This document shows positions 12,513 to 24,026 of a stretch of DNA of 64,000 nt, one piece after another (positions within the stretch are counted from its first letter, which is position 1; each line of letters opens with the position of its first letter). The stretch spans positions 96,869,585 through 96,933,584 of the forward strand of contig BTPG01000006.1 in assembly GCA_036245525.1 (NCBI GenBank). Reading direction: 5' to 3'. The translations under genes were made by a program, and so were the position numbers. The stretch comes from Semisulcospira habei (lineage: Eukaryota; Mollusca; Gastropoda; Semisulcospiridae). The notes beneath the pieces are model-generated. The model was not told the DNA's origin, did not search any database, and saw nothing but the letters and a program-made list of their open reading frames with translations.

Positions 12513-15269
12513 GTCAAACCTGACATAAAGATAGCCCCCTCACAAAGGTCAAGGGTCACAGAGGGTCGACAAATGTGTGCAAAATGAGAAAACTCGGATT
12601 TCACTGATACAAAATAGAACTCTTTACTTCTGTTTAGACACTTGAACACTTGCTTATTTCAGTGAACTGTTGGAAATGTCAGTGTCACAAATCCACTGAA
12701 GATGCCCTAAAATCGTTAAACGTAAGAGGCAAAATAAGATCTTCGGATTCAGTGAAAATATCCTGGTTATTTCGGGAAACGTAAAAAGTCCATTGCTGCA
12801 CCGTAACTCTGCTCGGAAACCTTCCCTCCCTCCCCCCCCCCTCCCCCTCACCACCACCACCACCACCACCCGTTGTTTGCCGGATTTTCTGGGCATCTGA
12901 AAAATATTAATGAGAGCTGCTGTCTTTGTACATCAGCAACATCAAGTTTTACTCCTCACTCAGCCCGTGAAAATTAGTTTGAAAGCGGTACCTTCTTTCT
13001 TCATCGTCAGTTTTCTATCATGAAACGTGAATGATATATAATTTAGGATTCGTATTTCGTGAATCGAAAATAAATCGTCGTGAATCCGTGATGGTAACCA
13101 TCCTCCACCCCCACCCCCCCTGCCCCCTCTCCCCCCTCCTAACTCCGGCCGGGTCCTCAGTTATTTTGGGGGGCTCTAGAACGGAGGTTCCGAATCCACC
13201 CACAAAGATTCCTTGACGCATTAACTTACCGGGTGATCTGTTGGTGACGCATAGGATATTTTGGATCCTCACGCTATCGGAACGCCTAAGTTACACTTAG
13301 ATATCACGGCGGACAATGCACGGTGGACAATGCTAGCTGAGCGGATCCGTTGCTTGGGGTAGATTTTTTTCGTCGTTAGACCGAAAAATCTCCATTTTTG
13401 AACACGTGCTGCTTTTATCTACGCCGCTCTGTCTTGGTAAAAGTATAAACTGGTGGTGCATAAGTACTTAGTAATTTTCTTTTTCTTCCCGTAAATAGCC
13501 TTTTCAAGAATTATATGTACTGCAAGAATGAGGCGTCAAAGAAATTGTGAACTACAAAAATATGACTCCATGTTGCTGTCAAGATTGACGTAAATGTTTT
13601 CTTGTTACCATCATTATATGACGTGGAATCTATTTATCCCAAATTTTTCAAATTTATGACGGAAAGTCAGTCTGAAATCGTTCACTTGTGCATTGACTAG
13701 AACCTTCTACATGGGTTTATGGTAGCATAGGAGTTTCAGGTAGGTTGCTGTTCTGGTTCCTTCCTTTCTTTTTTCATACTTCTGTCGTTTGCTCCGCGCC
13801 ACCACTCCTATATGTTTTTAATATAGCAGGGACTGCAAGCGCTATTCCTTGGTATGCGCTTGGTCTACGAGCTACCCTCCCCCCCCCCCCCAACTGCCTC
13901 CTCCCCAACCCCCCCCCCCCCCCCTCCTCCCCAGGCTCCCACCCGCCACCCTCTCGGCACTGTTTTGGTCGAAACACATACCGGCAGTTTTGACCTACTT
14001 CAGATTTCCGATGTACCCCTATATTGATTCCAATTTCTTTGAGGACCATGGGAGTTGAGTGGTACTTGCTGTCCCGGCTGTCAGCGGGTTAATTAATCAA
14101 CATTAATCACATGTGCATACCGCCAGCCGCTGCTACTTCTCACTGCATACCATCTGTTAGGGAAGGTGGATTGAAAGTCGGACGCTTCTTTAGTTTTACG
14201 CAAATCAGTGCGTGCAAATTGCTAAATGTCATGTGTTGCACATAAGCATTCAGTTGTAGCATGTCTTACATAGCTTTACTGATCGCCTATTCGATATGCG
14301 GATTTAAAGAAGAACAAACCTAAACAAACATTTAATATGATTATTGTCATCTTCGACACTTATTAACAAACAAACAAACAAACAAACAAACCCACGAGTG
14401 TTTCGTTTTCATTTGGTAAATAACGACCCAATATCAGCTGAGCAGCTAGTTACACAAGTATTTCCAATATATGCAGGAAATATAAATATATAAAGGGTGC
14501 CTCTGGGGTGAACAGCAACACAAACGTTGAAGGGTCATCTTCGCTATATATTTAGACTCGAGTCTACCTAACGTAAATTTACCGAACCAGCATGAATCTG
14601 CCCAGACATGAATCAACCCAACGTATTTGTACTATTCTAGTTGGATGGATCTGGCCAAGCCTAAGCGGATCCAAGCTTGCTGAAAAGTATTTTGTGTACA
14701 TTAACATCTAAATTACGAGTGGAATTCGGCATCGTAAAGATTGACAGGTTTGAATCTCTCCTGGGCCTCTTGATTCGCGTTGGCAGATTCGGGCTGGGAA
14801 GATTTGCACCTACATATAGAGATTTGATCTTGCCAGCAAAAAAAAAAATCCCCCCCCCCCCCTCCCGAACTCCACAACCCTACCCCCAACCCCGCTTTTC
14901 AATCGTTTGCGGGTGGCGAGAAGATGCAAGATGTTATCACAGACGCATATCCGCGCAGACTCCCCCCTCCCCCCCCCCCCCCGCCCCCTGCCCCGCCTTA
15001 TTGATATTTTGGCGGGTGGTGAGAAGGTGCAATAGATTGTCACAAACACTAAAACACTATACAGTGAGGCAATACTAGAAACAGTCAAAACGTTACTAAC
15101 AATCTTATGTTGCAAAATATGTTGTGTTGGGAATACCACAATGGCATCATGACATCTCCAGTCTGGGAGTACCTCAACACATTCTTAGAGTGCTTGTGCC
15201 TATTCTGTGGGGTGAGAGTAAAACAAACTTCGTTTATGTCTTTTTGAATGCATTCATGTCAGTGTTTTT
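12513..15269. other. No gene recognised; C-rich tracts
   Basis: Contains polypyrimidine/C-rich tracts at 12826-12870, 13105-13140, 13870-13925, 14848-14866 and 14963-14992, and a (CAAA)n run near 14367-14390. Two related segments near 14905 and 15009 share GCGGGTGG followed by GAGAAG. No convincing exon was found. Confidence 0.4.
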
Positions 15270-15800
15270 GGCTCACGTGCGAAGCAAAAGTGAGTCTGTG
15301 TTCTGGGCCGGTGGTCGTCCGTCCGTCGTTCGGTGTCCGTCGTCCATGGTAACTTTAACGTTGGCATTTCTCGGAGACTAATCAAGACACAGACTTCATA
15401 CTTGGCCCAAAGATACACTGTGACATTACCTTTCTAAACATACCATTTTCAGTGACCCCTCTCAAAATACTGTTTTCAACTTTAAACTCAAACTTGGTTT
15501 GTGCAAACTGATGGTAAGATATATCTATGCATACTAATAAAATGTGGATGACCTCTCGGATAGGTCAAGGGTCACAAGAGGTCAGCAAATGTGTGAAAAA
15601 GCCAGTGTTGGAGAGAATTGTACTTTTTATCAAAGTTTTTGCAAACTTTTCAACTAAATTTGGCACAAAGGTGGCTGATAGTGTGACCTTCGTATACATA
15701 CTAATTTATTTGACCTATCACAAATGTCAAGGGTCATGGAGTGATCCTGAGATAGATTTAAAAAAGCCATATTTTGACAAAACTATTTATGAACAGCTCT
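15270..15800 (+). repeat. 165-unit repeat family, 3'-truncated copy
   Basis: It starts GGCTCACGTGCGAAGCAAAA with the GTCGTCCGTCCGTCG block, then ATTTCTCGGAGACTA and two or three internal units with GGTCAAGGGTCACAAGAGGT. It lacks the family 3' end. Confidence 0.8.
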
Positions 15801-16354
15801 GCAACGTACCCGCTGTACTATTCAGTTGAGATGATCACTGTCCGAGACCCGATCAGCCCCTGTCCGACTCACGATCATTTCATATCCGACTCGTAGATGG
15901 GTGCTGTTGTTTTTACGACAAAATGTACAATTGAACTATGTCTTTCCTGATTAAAATATGAATTATCCTTACAGCTTACATCTACTAGCTCAGTCACCAT
16001 GTACAGAGGAAACAAGAAGATTGAAAACCTGCATTTTTTCTCGCCTCTTAGTGAGCTTCGTTTACGTTCATGTTTGACTTCAGCGCTAGAAAGAAATAAT
16101 CACAACGAAGGAGAATTATTTCGGAAGAAGAGACTTGAACTATGTATTGAGTGGTCTGTCTTTGTATGAAAACAACTTTTATTGATCAAAACAGACCTCT
16201 AAAGTGTCCGACTTTCGATACTGTCCGGCTTTAGAGCAAATCCCCCCTAACCTAGACAGTTGTAACGAGATGCATGGTTTCCCTGAGTGACGCAAAAGTG
16301 ACGCGCAAAACAGTTTTCTTTCCTTTGATTGCGAATCAGTGCGGCATTGTGGAG

Positions 16355-16359
<5 letters not shown>

Positions 16360-16446
<87 letters not shown>
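16360..16446. repeat. (CT)n-(CA)n microsatellite
   Basis: About 58 bases of CT dinucleotides followed directly by about 28 bases of CA. Frames across it encode only Ser-Leu or Arg-Glu repeats. Confidence 0.9.
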
Positions 16447-16451
<5 letters not shown>

Positions 16452-17060
16452 ACAACAATCGAATCATCTTCAGAAACTGCTACTGTTATCAAAAGATGAA
16501 TCACTGTTTTAAGTCTTTAAAGACGGAAATCATTGCCTTTAACATACAATTCAAAGCCGTCTTTCTTATCACGCTTGTGTCCATAACCTCTGTGACTTCC
16601 CTCAGTCCGGCTGAGGAGGCAAATAAGACAGTCTCTTTAAATCAAGAGGCATAGATTCTAGTCATAAGCTCCTGCATCCTTCAGGGGCGCATGAGAATCT
16701 TTGCCTCATCAGCAGACAAAAGGACGTGAATTCAGACTAATTAAGCTATCGACAAACAGTGCCGCTTCTCAGATAACAGGGCGTAGCCTTTAGGACACCC
16801 GCCGACTAAGGTTTCACAAAGCCTTTGTTTTCATTGCTGTTGTCATGACAACCTTTTCTTGGAACATTAAAAACAGCGGTAAATGTTATGGAAAACGTCT
16901 CGTTAAATCTGTCTTAGGTTTTTTAAACGTATCGAGTATCACGTTTTGTTCGTTTGTTTGTTTGTTTCGGTTTTTTCTTAGGTTGATTGTTGGTTATCGT
17001 TGGTTATACTGTGCGCGATATAAATTAATCAGTAACATGGACCAGCAAGTCGAATGTTAT

Positions 17061-17088
17061 GGGGGGGGGGGGGGGGGGGGGGGGGGGG
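17061..17088. repeat. Poly-G tract
   Basis: An uninterrupted run of 28 G. Confidence 0.9.
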
Positions 17089-17330
17089 AATGGAACGTTA
17101 ACAGCAATGACAGCTCGAAGGCAGTGCATCTACGGACGCATTGCTGATCTGGCTGTGGTGGTCGAGCCAACTTTTGTTAATGTTGCGCAGTGTTTTGGAG
17201 ACTTTTGAAAATGCCTCGTACATTTGACTCTGAAATCGAAAACACTCAAAAGGCATCACCAGGACAATTAAGGAGCAGGATTTCGAAATACCAGGTAGCT
17301 GGATAACAAATGTATCAAAAGCAGAGCCAC

Positions 17331-17428
17331 AGGTCCAGGAATCCTACACGGAAGAAAATATCCTGGCAGCGGCCCTTAAAAAAAAAGTCGCTGCCAGGTG
17401 TTTTCTTCCGTGTAGGATTCCTGAACCT
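17331..17428. repeat. Hairpin element
   Basis: The arm containing GGAATCCTACACGGAAGAAA is matched in reverse complement by TTTCTTCCGTGTAGGATTCC, and TGGCAGCG by CGCTGCCA, around an A-rich loop. It is a MITE-like foldback. Confidence 0.85.
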
Positions 17429-17533
17429 TTGACCGAGCTTTAAAGTCCTCAAGTCGCAATTTAAGACTGATGGGCGTGTTGCTTATATCCCAGGGAGCAA
17501 AAGGTCCATGGGCTCCCGTCGGTCTCAATAGAC

Positions 17534-17563
17534 GGTGCGCGGGCTGACGTCGGCCCGTGCACC
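17534..17563. repeat. Palindrome containing GACGTCGGCC
   Basis: A 30-base near-perfect palindrome, GGTGCGCGGG...CCCGTGCACC, with GACGTC at its centre. Related sequence occurs at 32462-32790, 23495 and 62478. Confidence 0.7.
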
Positions 17564-17944
17564 TTTTGCGAACCGGGTATTATTGACTTGTCACGGCTGT
17601 AACGCGATACGACGCTCTTTGTCTTTGCTGGTGAAGGTTTTCCGCATTATCAATCGGTGCTCTCTCTCTCCACCTTTCATACTCCCCTCCCCTCCCTTTA
17701 CCCTTCGCAATGTTTATGCGTACTTGTCTGTGATTTTGCACTTGACGGCTGCAGGCCGTAAGGTCCAAATCGTCAGAATTGTAAGGTCCAAAGTCACATA
17801 CTAGCTCACATACATTTAAAAAATATTGTTTAAATTATTTTTCACTTGATATTTTGCCGATGTATTTCACCTTTTCTGCAACGTCTTGCCTGTTTTGTGC
17901 ATGCTCATCTACTCAGTACTGTGCACGCACCTCCAGATTTTATT

Positions 17945-19049
17945 GGCTCACGTGCGAAGCAAAAGTGAGTCTATGTCGTCCGTGGTAAATTCTAACATTG
18001 GCATTTTCTCGGAGACTATTCAAGCCACTGTCTTCAAAATTGACCCAAGGATACTTTGTGACAAATTCTTTCTAAACATACTAATTTGAGTGACCTCTTT
18101 GAAAAGTCAAGGTCACAAGGTCTGGAAATAGGTCAAAATAGCCATATTTTGACATAATTTATTTTTTCTCAAATACTATTTACAACTTCAAACCCAAACT
18201 TGGTATAAATATACCTAATGGTAAGACGTTTCTATGCATACTAATTTGGTTGACTCATCAAAAAGGTCAAGGGTCACAAGAGCTCAGGAAATAGGTAAAA
18301 AATAGCCATATGTTGACAAAATATGTTGTTTTCTCAAATACTGTTCACAACTTCAAACCCAAACTTGGTACAGAGATATCTGATAGTATGCATAGTAATT
18401 TGGATGACCCCTCGGGAAAAGTCAAGGGTCACAAGAGGTCGGCAAATGTGTGTAAATTGCCAGTTTGGACAGAATTGTATAGTTTGTATCAACATTTTTG
18501 TAAAGTTTTAAATACAATTTTGCTCAAAGGTAGCTGATTATAAGACTTTCCTATGCATACTGATTTAGTTGACCCACAGAAAGGTCTTGGGATGATCCCA
18601 AAATAGGTGTAAAAAGCCATATTTTGACAAAAAATGTTTTATCTCAAATACTATTTTCAACTTCAAACCCAAACTTGGTTCAGAGATATCTGATAACTAT
18701 CTATGCATACTAATTTGGATGACCCCTTGGAAAGTCAAAGGTCATAAGAGGTCGTTAAATGTGTGAAAAATATCAATTTTATTAGAATTTTAGGTGTTGT
18801 CAATTTTTGGGGCAAAATTAACTTTTCAGTTAAATTTGGCTTGAAGCTTAATGATGTGAAGACATTTCTATGCATACTAATTAGTCGACTTATCGCAAAG
18901 GTCAAGGGTCACGGGGTTTGACAGATGGGTGAAAAATGCTTACATTTTTAGAAAACGGATTTTGCTGGTGCTGAAGCCATCCTCTTACTTATTGTCACAA
19001 AGGTCACACATGTGTGCACCGGTCATACACGGGCTTTACCTGTCTTATT
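17945..19049 (+). repeat. 165-unit repeat family, near full-length copy
   Basis: Starts GGCTCACGTGCGAAGCAAAA and ends near CATACACGGGCTTTACCTG. Internal units with CTCAAATACTATTTACAACT recur near 18170, 18333 and 18642, and each carries GGTCAAGGGTCAC-type half-site clusters. Confidence 0.85.
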
Positions 19050-19603
19050 TTAAATGACTATTTGCTTATTTGTATTTTTGGGGTAGTCACTTATTTGACA
19101 AACCTTTTCTTACAATAGGAAAGCAGTTTTTTAAAAGTCCTTTTTCGGTAGATACAAGTTGTCAATTTGACGGTTTCAGCATGTCACTGGTATTGCAAAA
19201 CTACCCTGCAGGCTCGTTCTGTGGACGGGCGATGTATGTACTTTTGTGTGTGGAATGTGGACAAAAATGGATGGTTGATCGAAAACTTGGACACACTAAA
19301 CAACTTGCTTCTGGCCGGTGGCCCGAAAATAAGCAACTTTCATCTAATATGATGGTCTATGGACAAAAGTGGACGGTTGGTCGAAAACGATGGCTCGAAG
19401 ATAACCAACTTTTACTTGATATCCCGGGCAGTGGTGTTGCTGGTACTGGTGCTACTAGTGGTAGTGATCTGGGGTATAGCTACTCCTTCTACATGTACTC
19501 GCAGCGATGGTTGCGGTCTTTTAGCGCCTGGGCTTACAGGTTGTTTGCACTTTTGACTAGACTTGTGTGCTGGTCTGTGACTTTAAACAGACAAGGGGAC
19601 AGT

Positions 19604-19707
19604 TGCATGAGTGAGCTTAAATTCTATGCAAGCCACTGAGCAAGGTGCATCGCTATGGCGGACCACCTTGCTTAGTGGCTTGCGCAGAATTTCAGCTCAC
19701 TCATGCA
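19604..19707. repeat. Hairpin element
   Basis: GCATGAGTGAGCTTAAATTC ... CAAGCCACTGAGCAAGGTG pairs with CACCTTGCTTAGTGGCTTG ... CAGCTCACTCATGC around a short loop. Upstream, 19255-19420 contains two degenerate copies of a GTCTATGGACAAAAGTGG-type unit. Confidence 0.85.
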
Positions 19708-20683
19708 GCAGGTCCCGGCATCTAAATGATGATCTTCCATCATTAGTCTGGTTTGTGTCCACATTGGCTGTCTCCGTCGACTTGCCGACGCTGCAGCCAA
19801 TCGAGGGAGACAACGAGCGTGGGTGGGTGTCCGACAGACGCACGATGACGCACTATCCTTCAGAGCACCCTCCCTCCTTCCACCACCCAAACCCTTCACT
19901 GTTAATCTGCCTCATGCACTGTTTTATGAATTTCTGATTGTCACGTTGGCTTACAAAGACTACCTTACAGCGATATGGTGCATGAAAGAGGAAAGTCATT
20001 AAAAAAAAAATTGCCCAAGTTTTGAAATAGTGTGCTGGATTTTGGAGATTGCATCTGAGTCGTGAAATTCAAAATATGGGGCAACACAAACATTGCGTTG
20101 TACACTTTGGACCATGTTGTCATGACAATGTTATATTTTAAATTCAGTTTAAAAGCTGTCGGCATGTAAGCAAATCTCGGTCTACACATGAAACACGTGC
20201 GTACGACTCCGCAATACTAGATCGTTCGGGTTGATACGAATATATTATGCAGCGGGATATTATTTGTGTTTAATCCCTTTGGTCATACAACCACGGATAC
20301 TATTTACACTACAGATGGCTTCACGCGCCAGGCGGTTCATAAAAAATAAGAATTGTAGAAGCTCGCCTCCGGTACACATACAGATTGGTTATGGAAGGAT
20401 ACAAATGGCATTTTATCAGGCTTTTCCATGCTTTCATTTTCTCAGTTTGCTTTCAGTTTTGTGTTCCACCCCGACGGTTCGGCATGAGTTGGACGTTTGC
20501 ATTGCATTCTTGTTTCAGCGACGACACAACTGAACCAAAATAGCATCAGCTTTTTTACAATGCATTTCTTCTGGTATCGTTTTTCACTGAAACCCAGCTG
20601 ATGTTTGCAAACACATTTCATTTTTTAATGAATCGCTTTCTAAGGTGAAGCAAGCGCAGGTAATAGTAGAGGTAGTACACGTG
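19708..20683. other. SR gene intron, nothing recognised
   Basis: No repeat copy, exon or RNA gene is evident between the hairpins at 19604-19707 and 20684-20750. Confidence 0.4.
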
Positions 20684-20750
20684 CCAAGGGAAATCTTTCA
20701 GTGCTGGAAAATAACAGGTCAAGGGATCTGTCTGAGTGATTTCCCTTGGT
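20684..20750. repeat. Hairpin related to the one before the last SR exon
   Basis: CCAAGGGAAATC pairs with GATTTCCCTTGG. The hairpin and the following GTCAGTGTACTTTTTT resemble 22986-23070, which lies just upstream of the acceptor of the last SR-gene exon. Confidence 0.7.
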
Positions 20751-20784
20751 CAGTGTACTTTTTTAATTTGTTAGCACACTGTAA

Positions 20785-20807
20785 TGTTCTTTGCTTTTCA
20801 GGTAAAT
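20785..20807 (+). promoter_or_regulatory. Candidate recursive splice site or poison-exon acceptor
   Basis: A pyrimidine-rich tract ends CTTTGCTTTTCAG and is followed without a gap by GTAAAT, so a good acceptor and donor abut at 20801/20802. That is the form of a recursive splice point. Alternatively it is the acceptor of a cassette exon, which would meet a stop at once (G-TAA in the phase set by exon 10089-10259). Candidate only; it needs RNA evidence. Confidence 0.35.
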
Positions 20808-21340
20808 AGTAGCTGGGTCACTTACCAGAGCTGTGTATCACAGAGGGTCATACTCTCAGATGAGCGTTTTTGTAAACCTTTTCTACCGATCGGCTGCGTT
20901 GCTGATACCGATCCGTAGGGAATTGAGAAGACCATGAATTGAAATAAAATTGACTTCAAAATGCGACGTCTTTGTTTGTGTTTTTACGCCTGAAATGTCA
21001 AAATATGGCGGATGGAAATGTGGCATGCATTGAGACCCTTTCTCTTTTCATGTACCAAATCTGACTGAGTTTCAATAAAAAGTCTAAACCCGCTGTTTTC
21101 TGCTGTTTGTGAACTAAAGTGAGTGTGTTATTTATTTTCTCCACAAATTAATTCCGATACCTTGCGTTTTTGGCCAGTGAGAAAAATAACCGTCCAACGT
21201 GTTTCACACAGCGCTTCTTTTCACTAAACGTATATAGACAGAATTATTTTTATCCTGAGACCTTGGGTGATGTGTTAGAAACGTGTAGGTCGTGATTAAA
21301 TTATGAATGAAACAAATATAGACTTTTTTCTCGGGTTTTT

Positions 21341-22530
21341 GGCACACGTGCGAAGTAAAAGTGTGTCTATGTTCTGGGCCAGTGGTCGTCCGTCCGTCGA
21401 CCGTCCGCCGTCGACCGTCCGCCGTCGTCCGTCCGCCGTCGTCCGTGGTAAACTTTAACGTAGGCATTTTCTCAAACTCGTCCCAAGGTTACTTTGTGGC
21501 AAGACCTTTCTAAACATACCAATTTGAGTGACCTCTCACAAGGTCAAGGTCACGGGATCAGGAAATAGGTCAAAAATAGCTTTATTTTGATTTTTTTTTC
21601 TTTCTGAAATACTATTAACAACTTCAAACCCAAACTTGGTACAAAGATATCTGATGTTAAGACCTTTCAATGCATACTAATTTGGTTGATCCCTGGAAAA
21701 GGTCAAGGGTTACAAGATCTCATGAAATAGACCAAAAATAGCCATATTTTGACAAAAGATGTTTTTTTTTCTCAAATACTATTCACAACTTCAAACCCAA
21801 ACTTGGTACAAAGCTACCTGATGGGAAGACGATTCTATGCATACTAATTTGGTTGATCCCTCGGAAAGGTCAAGGGACACAAGAGCTCAGGAAATCGGTC
21901 AAAAATAGCTAAATTTTGACAAAAGATGTTTTTTCTCAAATACTATTCACAGTTTCAAAACCAAACTTCCTACAGATACCTGATGGCAAGACCTGTCTGT
22001 GGACACTAATTTGGATGACCCTTCGGAAAGGTCAAGGTCACAAGAGCTCAGGAAATAGGTTCAAAATAGCCATATTTCGACAAAAGATGTTTTTTTTTCT
22101 CAAATACTATTCACAACTTCAAACCCAAACTTGCTACAGAGATACCAGATGGTAAGACCTATTTACAAATACTAATTTGGATGACCCCTGGGAAAGGTAA
22201 AGGGTCACAAGAGACTGGCAAATGTGTGTAAAATGCCAATGTTTTGATAAAATTGTAGGTATTGGCAACATTTTTGCAAATTTGTAATCAAATTTGGCAC
22301 AAAGGTAGCTGATGATAAGACCCTCCTATGCATACTAATTTAGTCGACTCATCGCAAAGGTCAAGGGTCACGGGAGGGGTGGGGGGGGTTGACAAATGTG
22401 TGAAAAATGTTTACGATTTAGAAAACATGGATTTTGCTGTTGCAGAAGCCAGCCCTTTACTTATTGTGACAAAGGTCGCGCATATTTATATAGGTCATAC
22501 ACGTGAGCCATAATGGCTTTGCCTTTCTTG
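21341..22530 (+). repeat. 165-unit repeat family, full-length copy
   Basis: Starts GGCACACGTGCGAAGTAAAA and ends ACGTGAGCCATAATGGCTTT. Four successive internal units start near 21605, 21771, 21934 and 22099, giving a period of 163-166 bases. Each unit has CAACTTCAAACCCAAACTTG and a GGTCAAGG(G)TCAC segment. This is the clearest copy for defining the family. Confidence 0.9.
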
Positions 22531-22985
22531 TTAAAATGGTAATCGACGATCGCTTCCTGTTTTCGCTGTTACGTTGGACGACGTCATTTTCGCATTTGAC
22601 GATAGAAAACCTACAGCCCACGAACTATGTTGCATATGAATAGCTTCTGGTTGTCAGCGGAAGGCTAGTAGTGCACTCTGTCGGCCCACAGTTTGAAAGA
22701 GGTTTGGAGAGAGAGCGCGAAGCTTAAATGAATTTGGTTTCCTTCATACTTCCAAATGTTGCGTTGGACAGATTTACACTTTCGCATCTTTAACACCTCA
22801 CAAAAACATGCAAATGCATGAATGCAAATATTCATTTTTGTTCTTACTTAAAATGATGATTTAAATCTTTATTTTCAAGAAAACACAGGAAAAGCATAAC
22901 ATTTAGAGGTATTTATTTTTTTGTGGTCAGTATCACACTTTTGGTACACAGCTTTAGAGAGTGACCCAGATATGCAGTTCACATT

Positions 22986-23051
22986 CCAAGGGAAATCACT
23001 CAGCTGGACAGTTAGGTCCCCTGACCCTGACCAGCTGAGTGATTTCCTTGG
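22986..23051. repeat. Hairpin 90 bp upstream of the last SR exon
   Basis: CCAAGGGAAATCACTCAGCTGG pairs with CCAGCTGAGTGATTTCCTTGG around a loop of about 23 bases. Its downstream flank GTCAGTGTACTTTTT resembles 20750-20765. It sits between branch-point distance and the acceptor at 23143, so RNA folding could affect exon recognition. Confidence 0.8.
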
Positions 23052-23143
23052 TCAGTGTACTTTTTAAAAAACTTCTATTATTATTATTATTTGAAAAAGA
23101 CTCTTTGTTGGCACATTTTAATGATCTTTACTTTTCTTCTCAG

Positions 23144-23270
23144 AAACAAGAATCGTCTAAAGTCTTGGCAGGACATCCGCCGCCCTCTCGAGATACGCCG
23201 CGATAATAGACGGGCAAGTCCATCCAGACGGCGGAGATCGTCCTCGAAGTCCGACCAAAGTAGAAATTGA
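23144..23270 (+). CDS. SR-type RNA-binding protein, terminal coding exon
   Basis: The acceptor TTTTCTTCTCAG| precedes AAACAAGAATCG. Phase continues from the exon ending at 10259 (AG|A, Arg) and gives a basic tail of about 41 residues (RRASPSRRRRSSSKSDQS) ending at TGA 23268-23270. The tail is the short RS-like C-terminus after the zinc knuckle. The intron before it is about 12.9 kb and contains most of the 165-unit repeat copies. The 3' untranslated end was not located. Confidence 0.8.
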
Positions 23271-23398
23271 TGATTTGCATTTATATATAACACTTTAGGT
23301 TTACTGGCAGATGGATGCAGTATTACCATTTTCATTTTTCTTACGTTGTTGGACGTAGGAGTTACCGCTTTAGGATGAACATGCAGCATTACACGCAC

Positions 23399-23482
23399 AC
23401 TCTCTCACTCTCTCTCCCTCTCTCTCTCTCTCACACACACATTCACACGCACGCACACATTCACACGCACACACATCCGGGC
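23399..23482. repeat. (CT)n-(CA)n-rich microsatellite
   Basis: CT repeats grade into CA repeats with CGCACG and ATTCAC interruptions. Confidence 0.85.
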
Positions 23483-23740
23483 CATCCAGTAAATGGTCCC
23501 CGGCCCGACGTCGGCCTTATTTGAGCAAACATGTACACCAAAGTTATGCAACTGAATTATAGGTTTGTTTTGAAAGTTAGTTGTTCCTATAATATGAGGC
23601 GCACGAGCGTGCGTTTTCGTTAGAATTGTTACCAGGGTGTGGTATTATTGATGTTTACTGTTAGATTACTTTAGCCCGTACAGTGCCAGCGGGCGCTAAC
23701 TGTGTTTCTGCAATCTTCGTTAGTTCAAGACAACAACAAC

Positions 23741-23767
23741 AAAAAAAAAAAAAAAAAAAAAAAAAAA
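23741..23767. repeat. Poly-A tract
   Basis: An uninterrupted run of 27 A after a (CAA)n start. Confidence 0.85.
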
Positions 23768-24026
23768 CCAAAAACTAAATGTCCCAGAAACATGTGTTCA
23801 AAGTGGCGTCAGCAAGAGGCATAGATCCTCATGAGTTCCCGCAACTTGCAGTTTGGTCGTGATCAAAATTTTCTCGGCACTGTACGGGTTAGGTGCTATG
23901 TTCTATGTTCGAAAATTTTGAATTAACTCTTTAACTTCAAATGACGGATGTCAACGTCAGGTCGCTGCATTCCAATGTAACACGACATAATGACTCTTGC
24001 GTGAGACGCCAAAGTCATAGGAACCT

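Noticed and set aside
19070..19639. 189-residue open frame on the plus strand
   Set aside because: It crosses degenerate direct repeats and one arm of the hairpin at 19604-19707, has no recognisable domain and no splice-linked partner.
10345..22530. Possible CRISPR-like or satellite array from the regular 165-bp units
   Set aside because: Units are long, diverged and arranged within dispersed elements with defined ends. No short identical repeats with unique spacers were seen.
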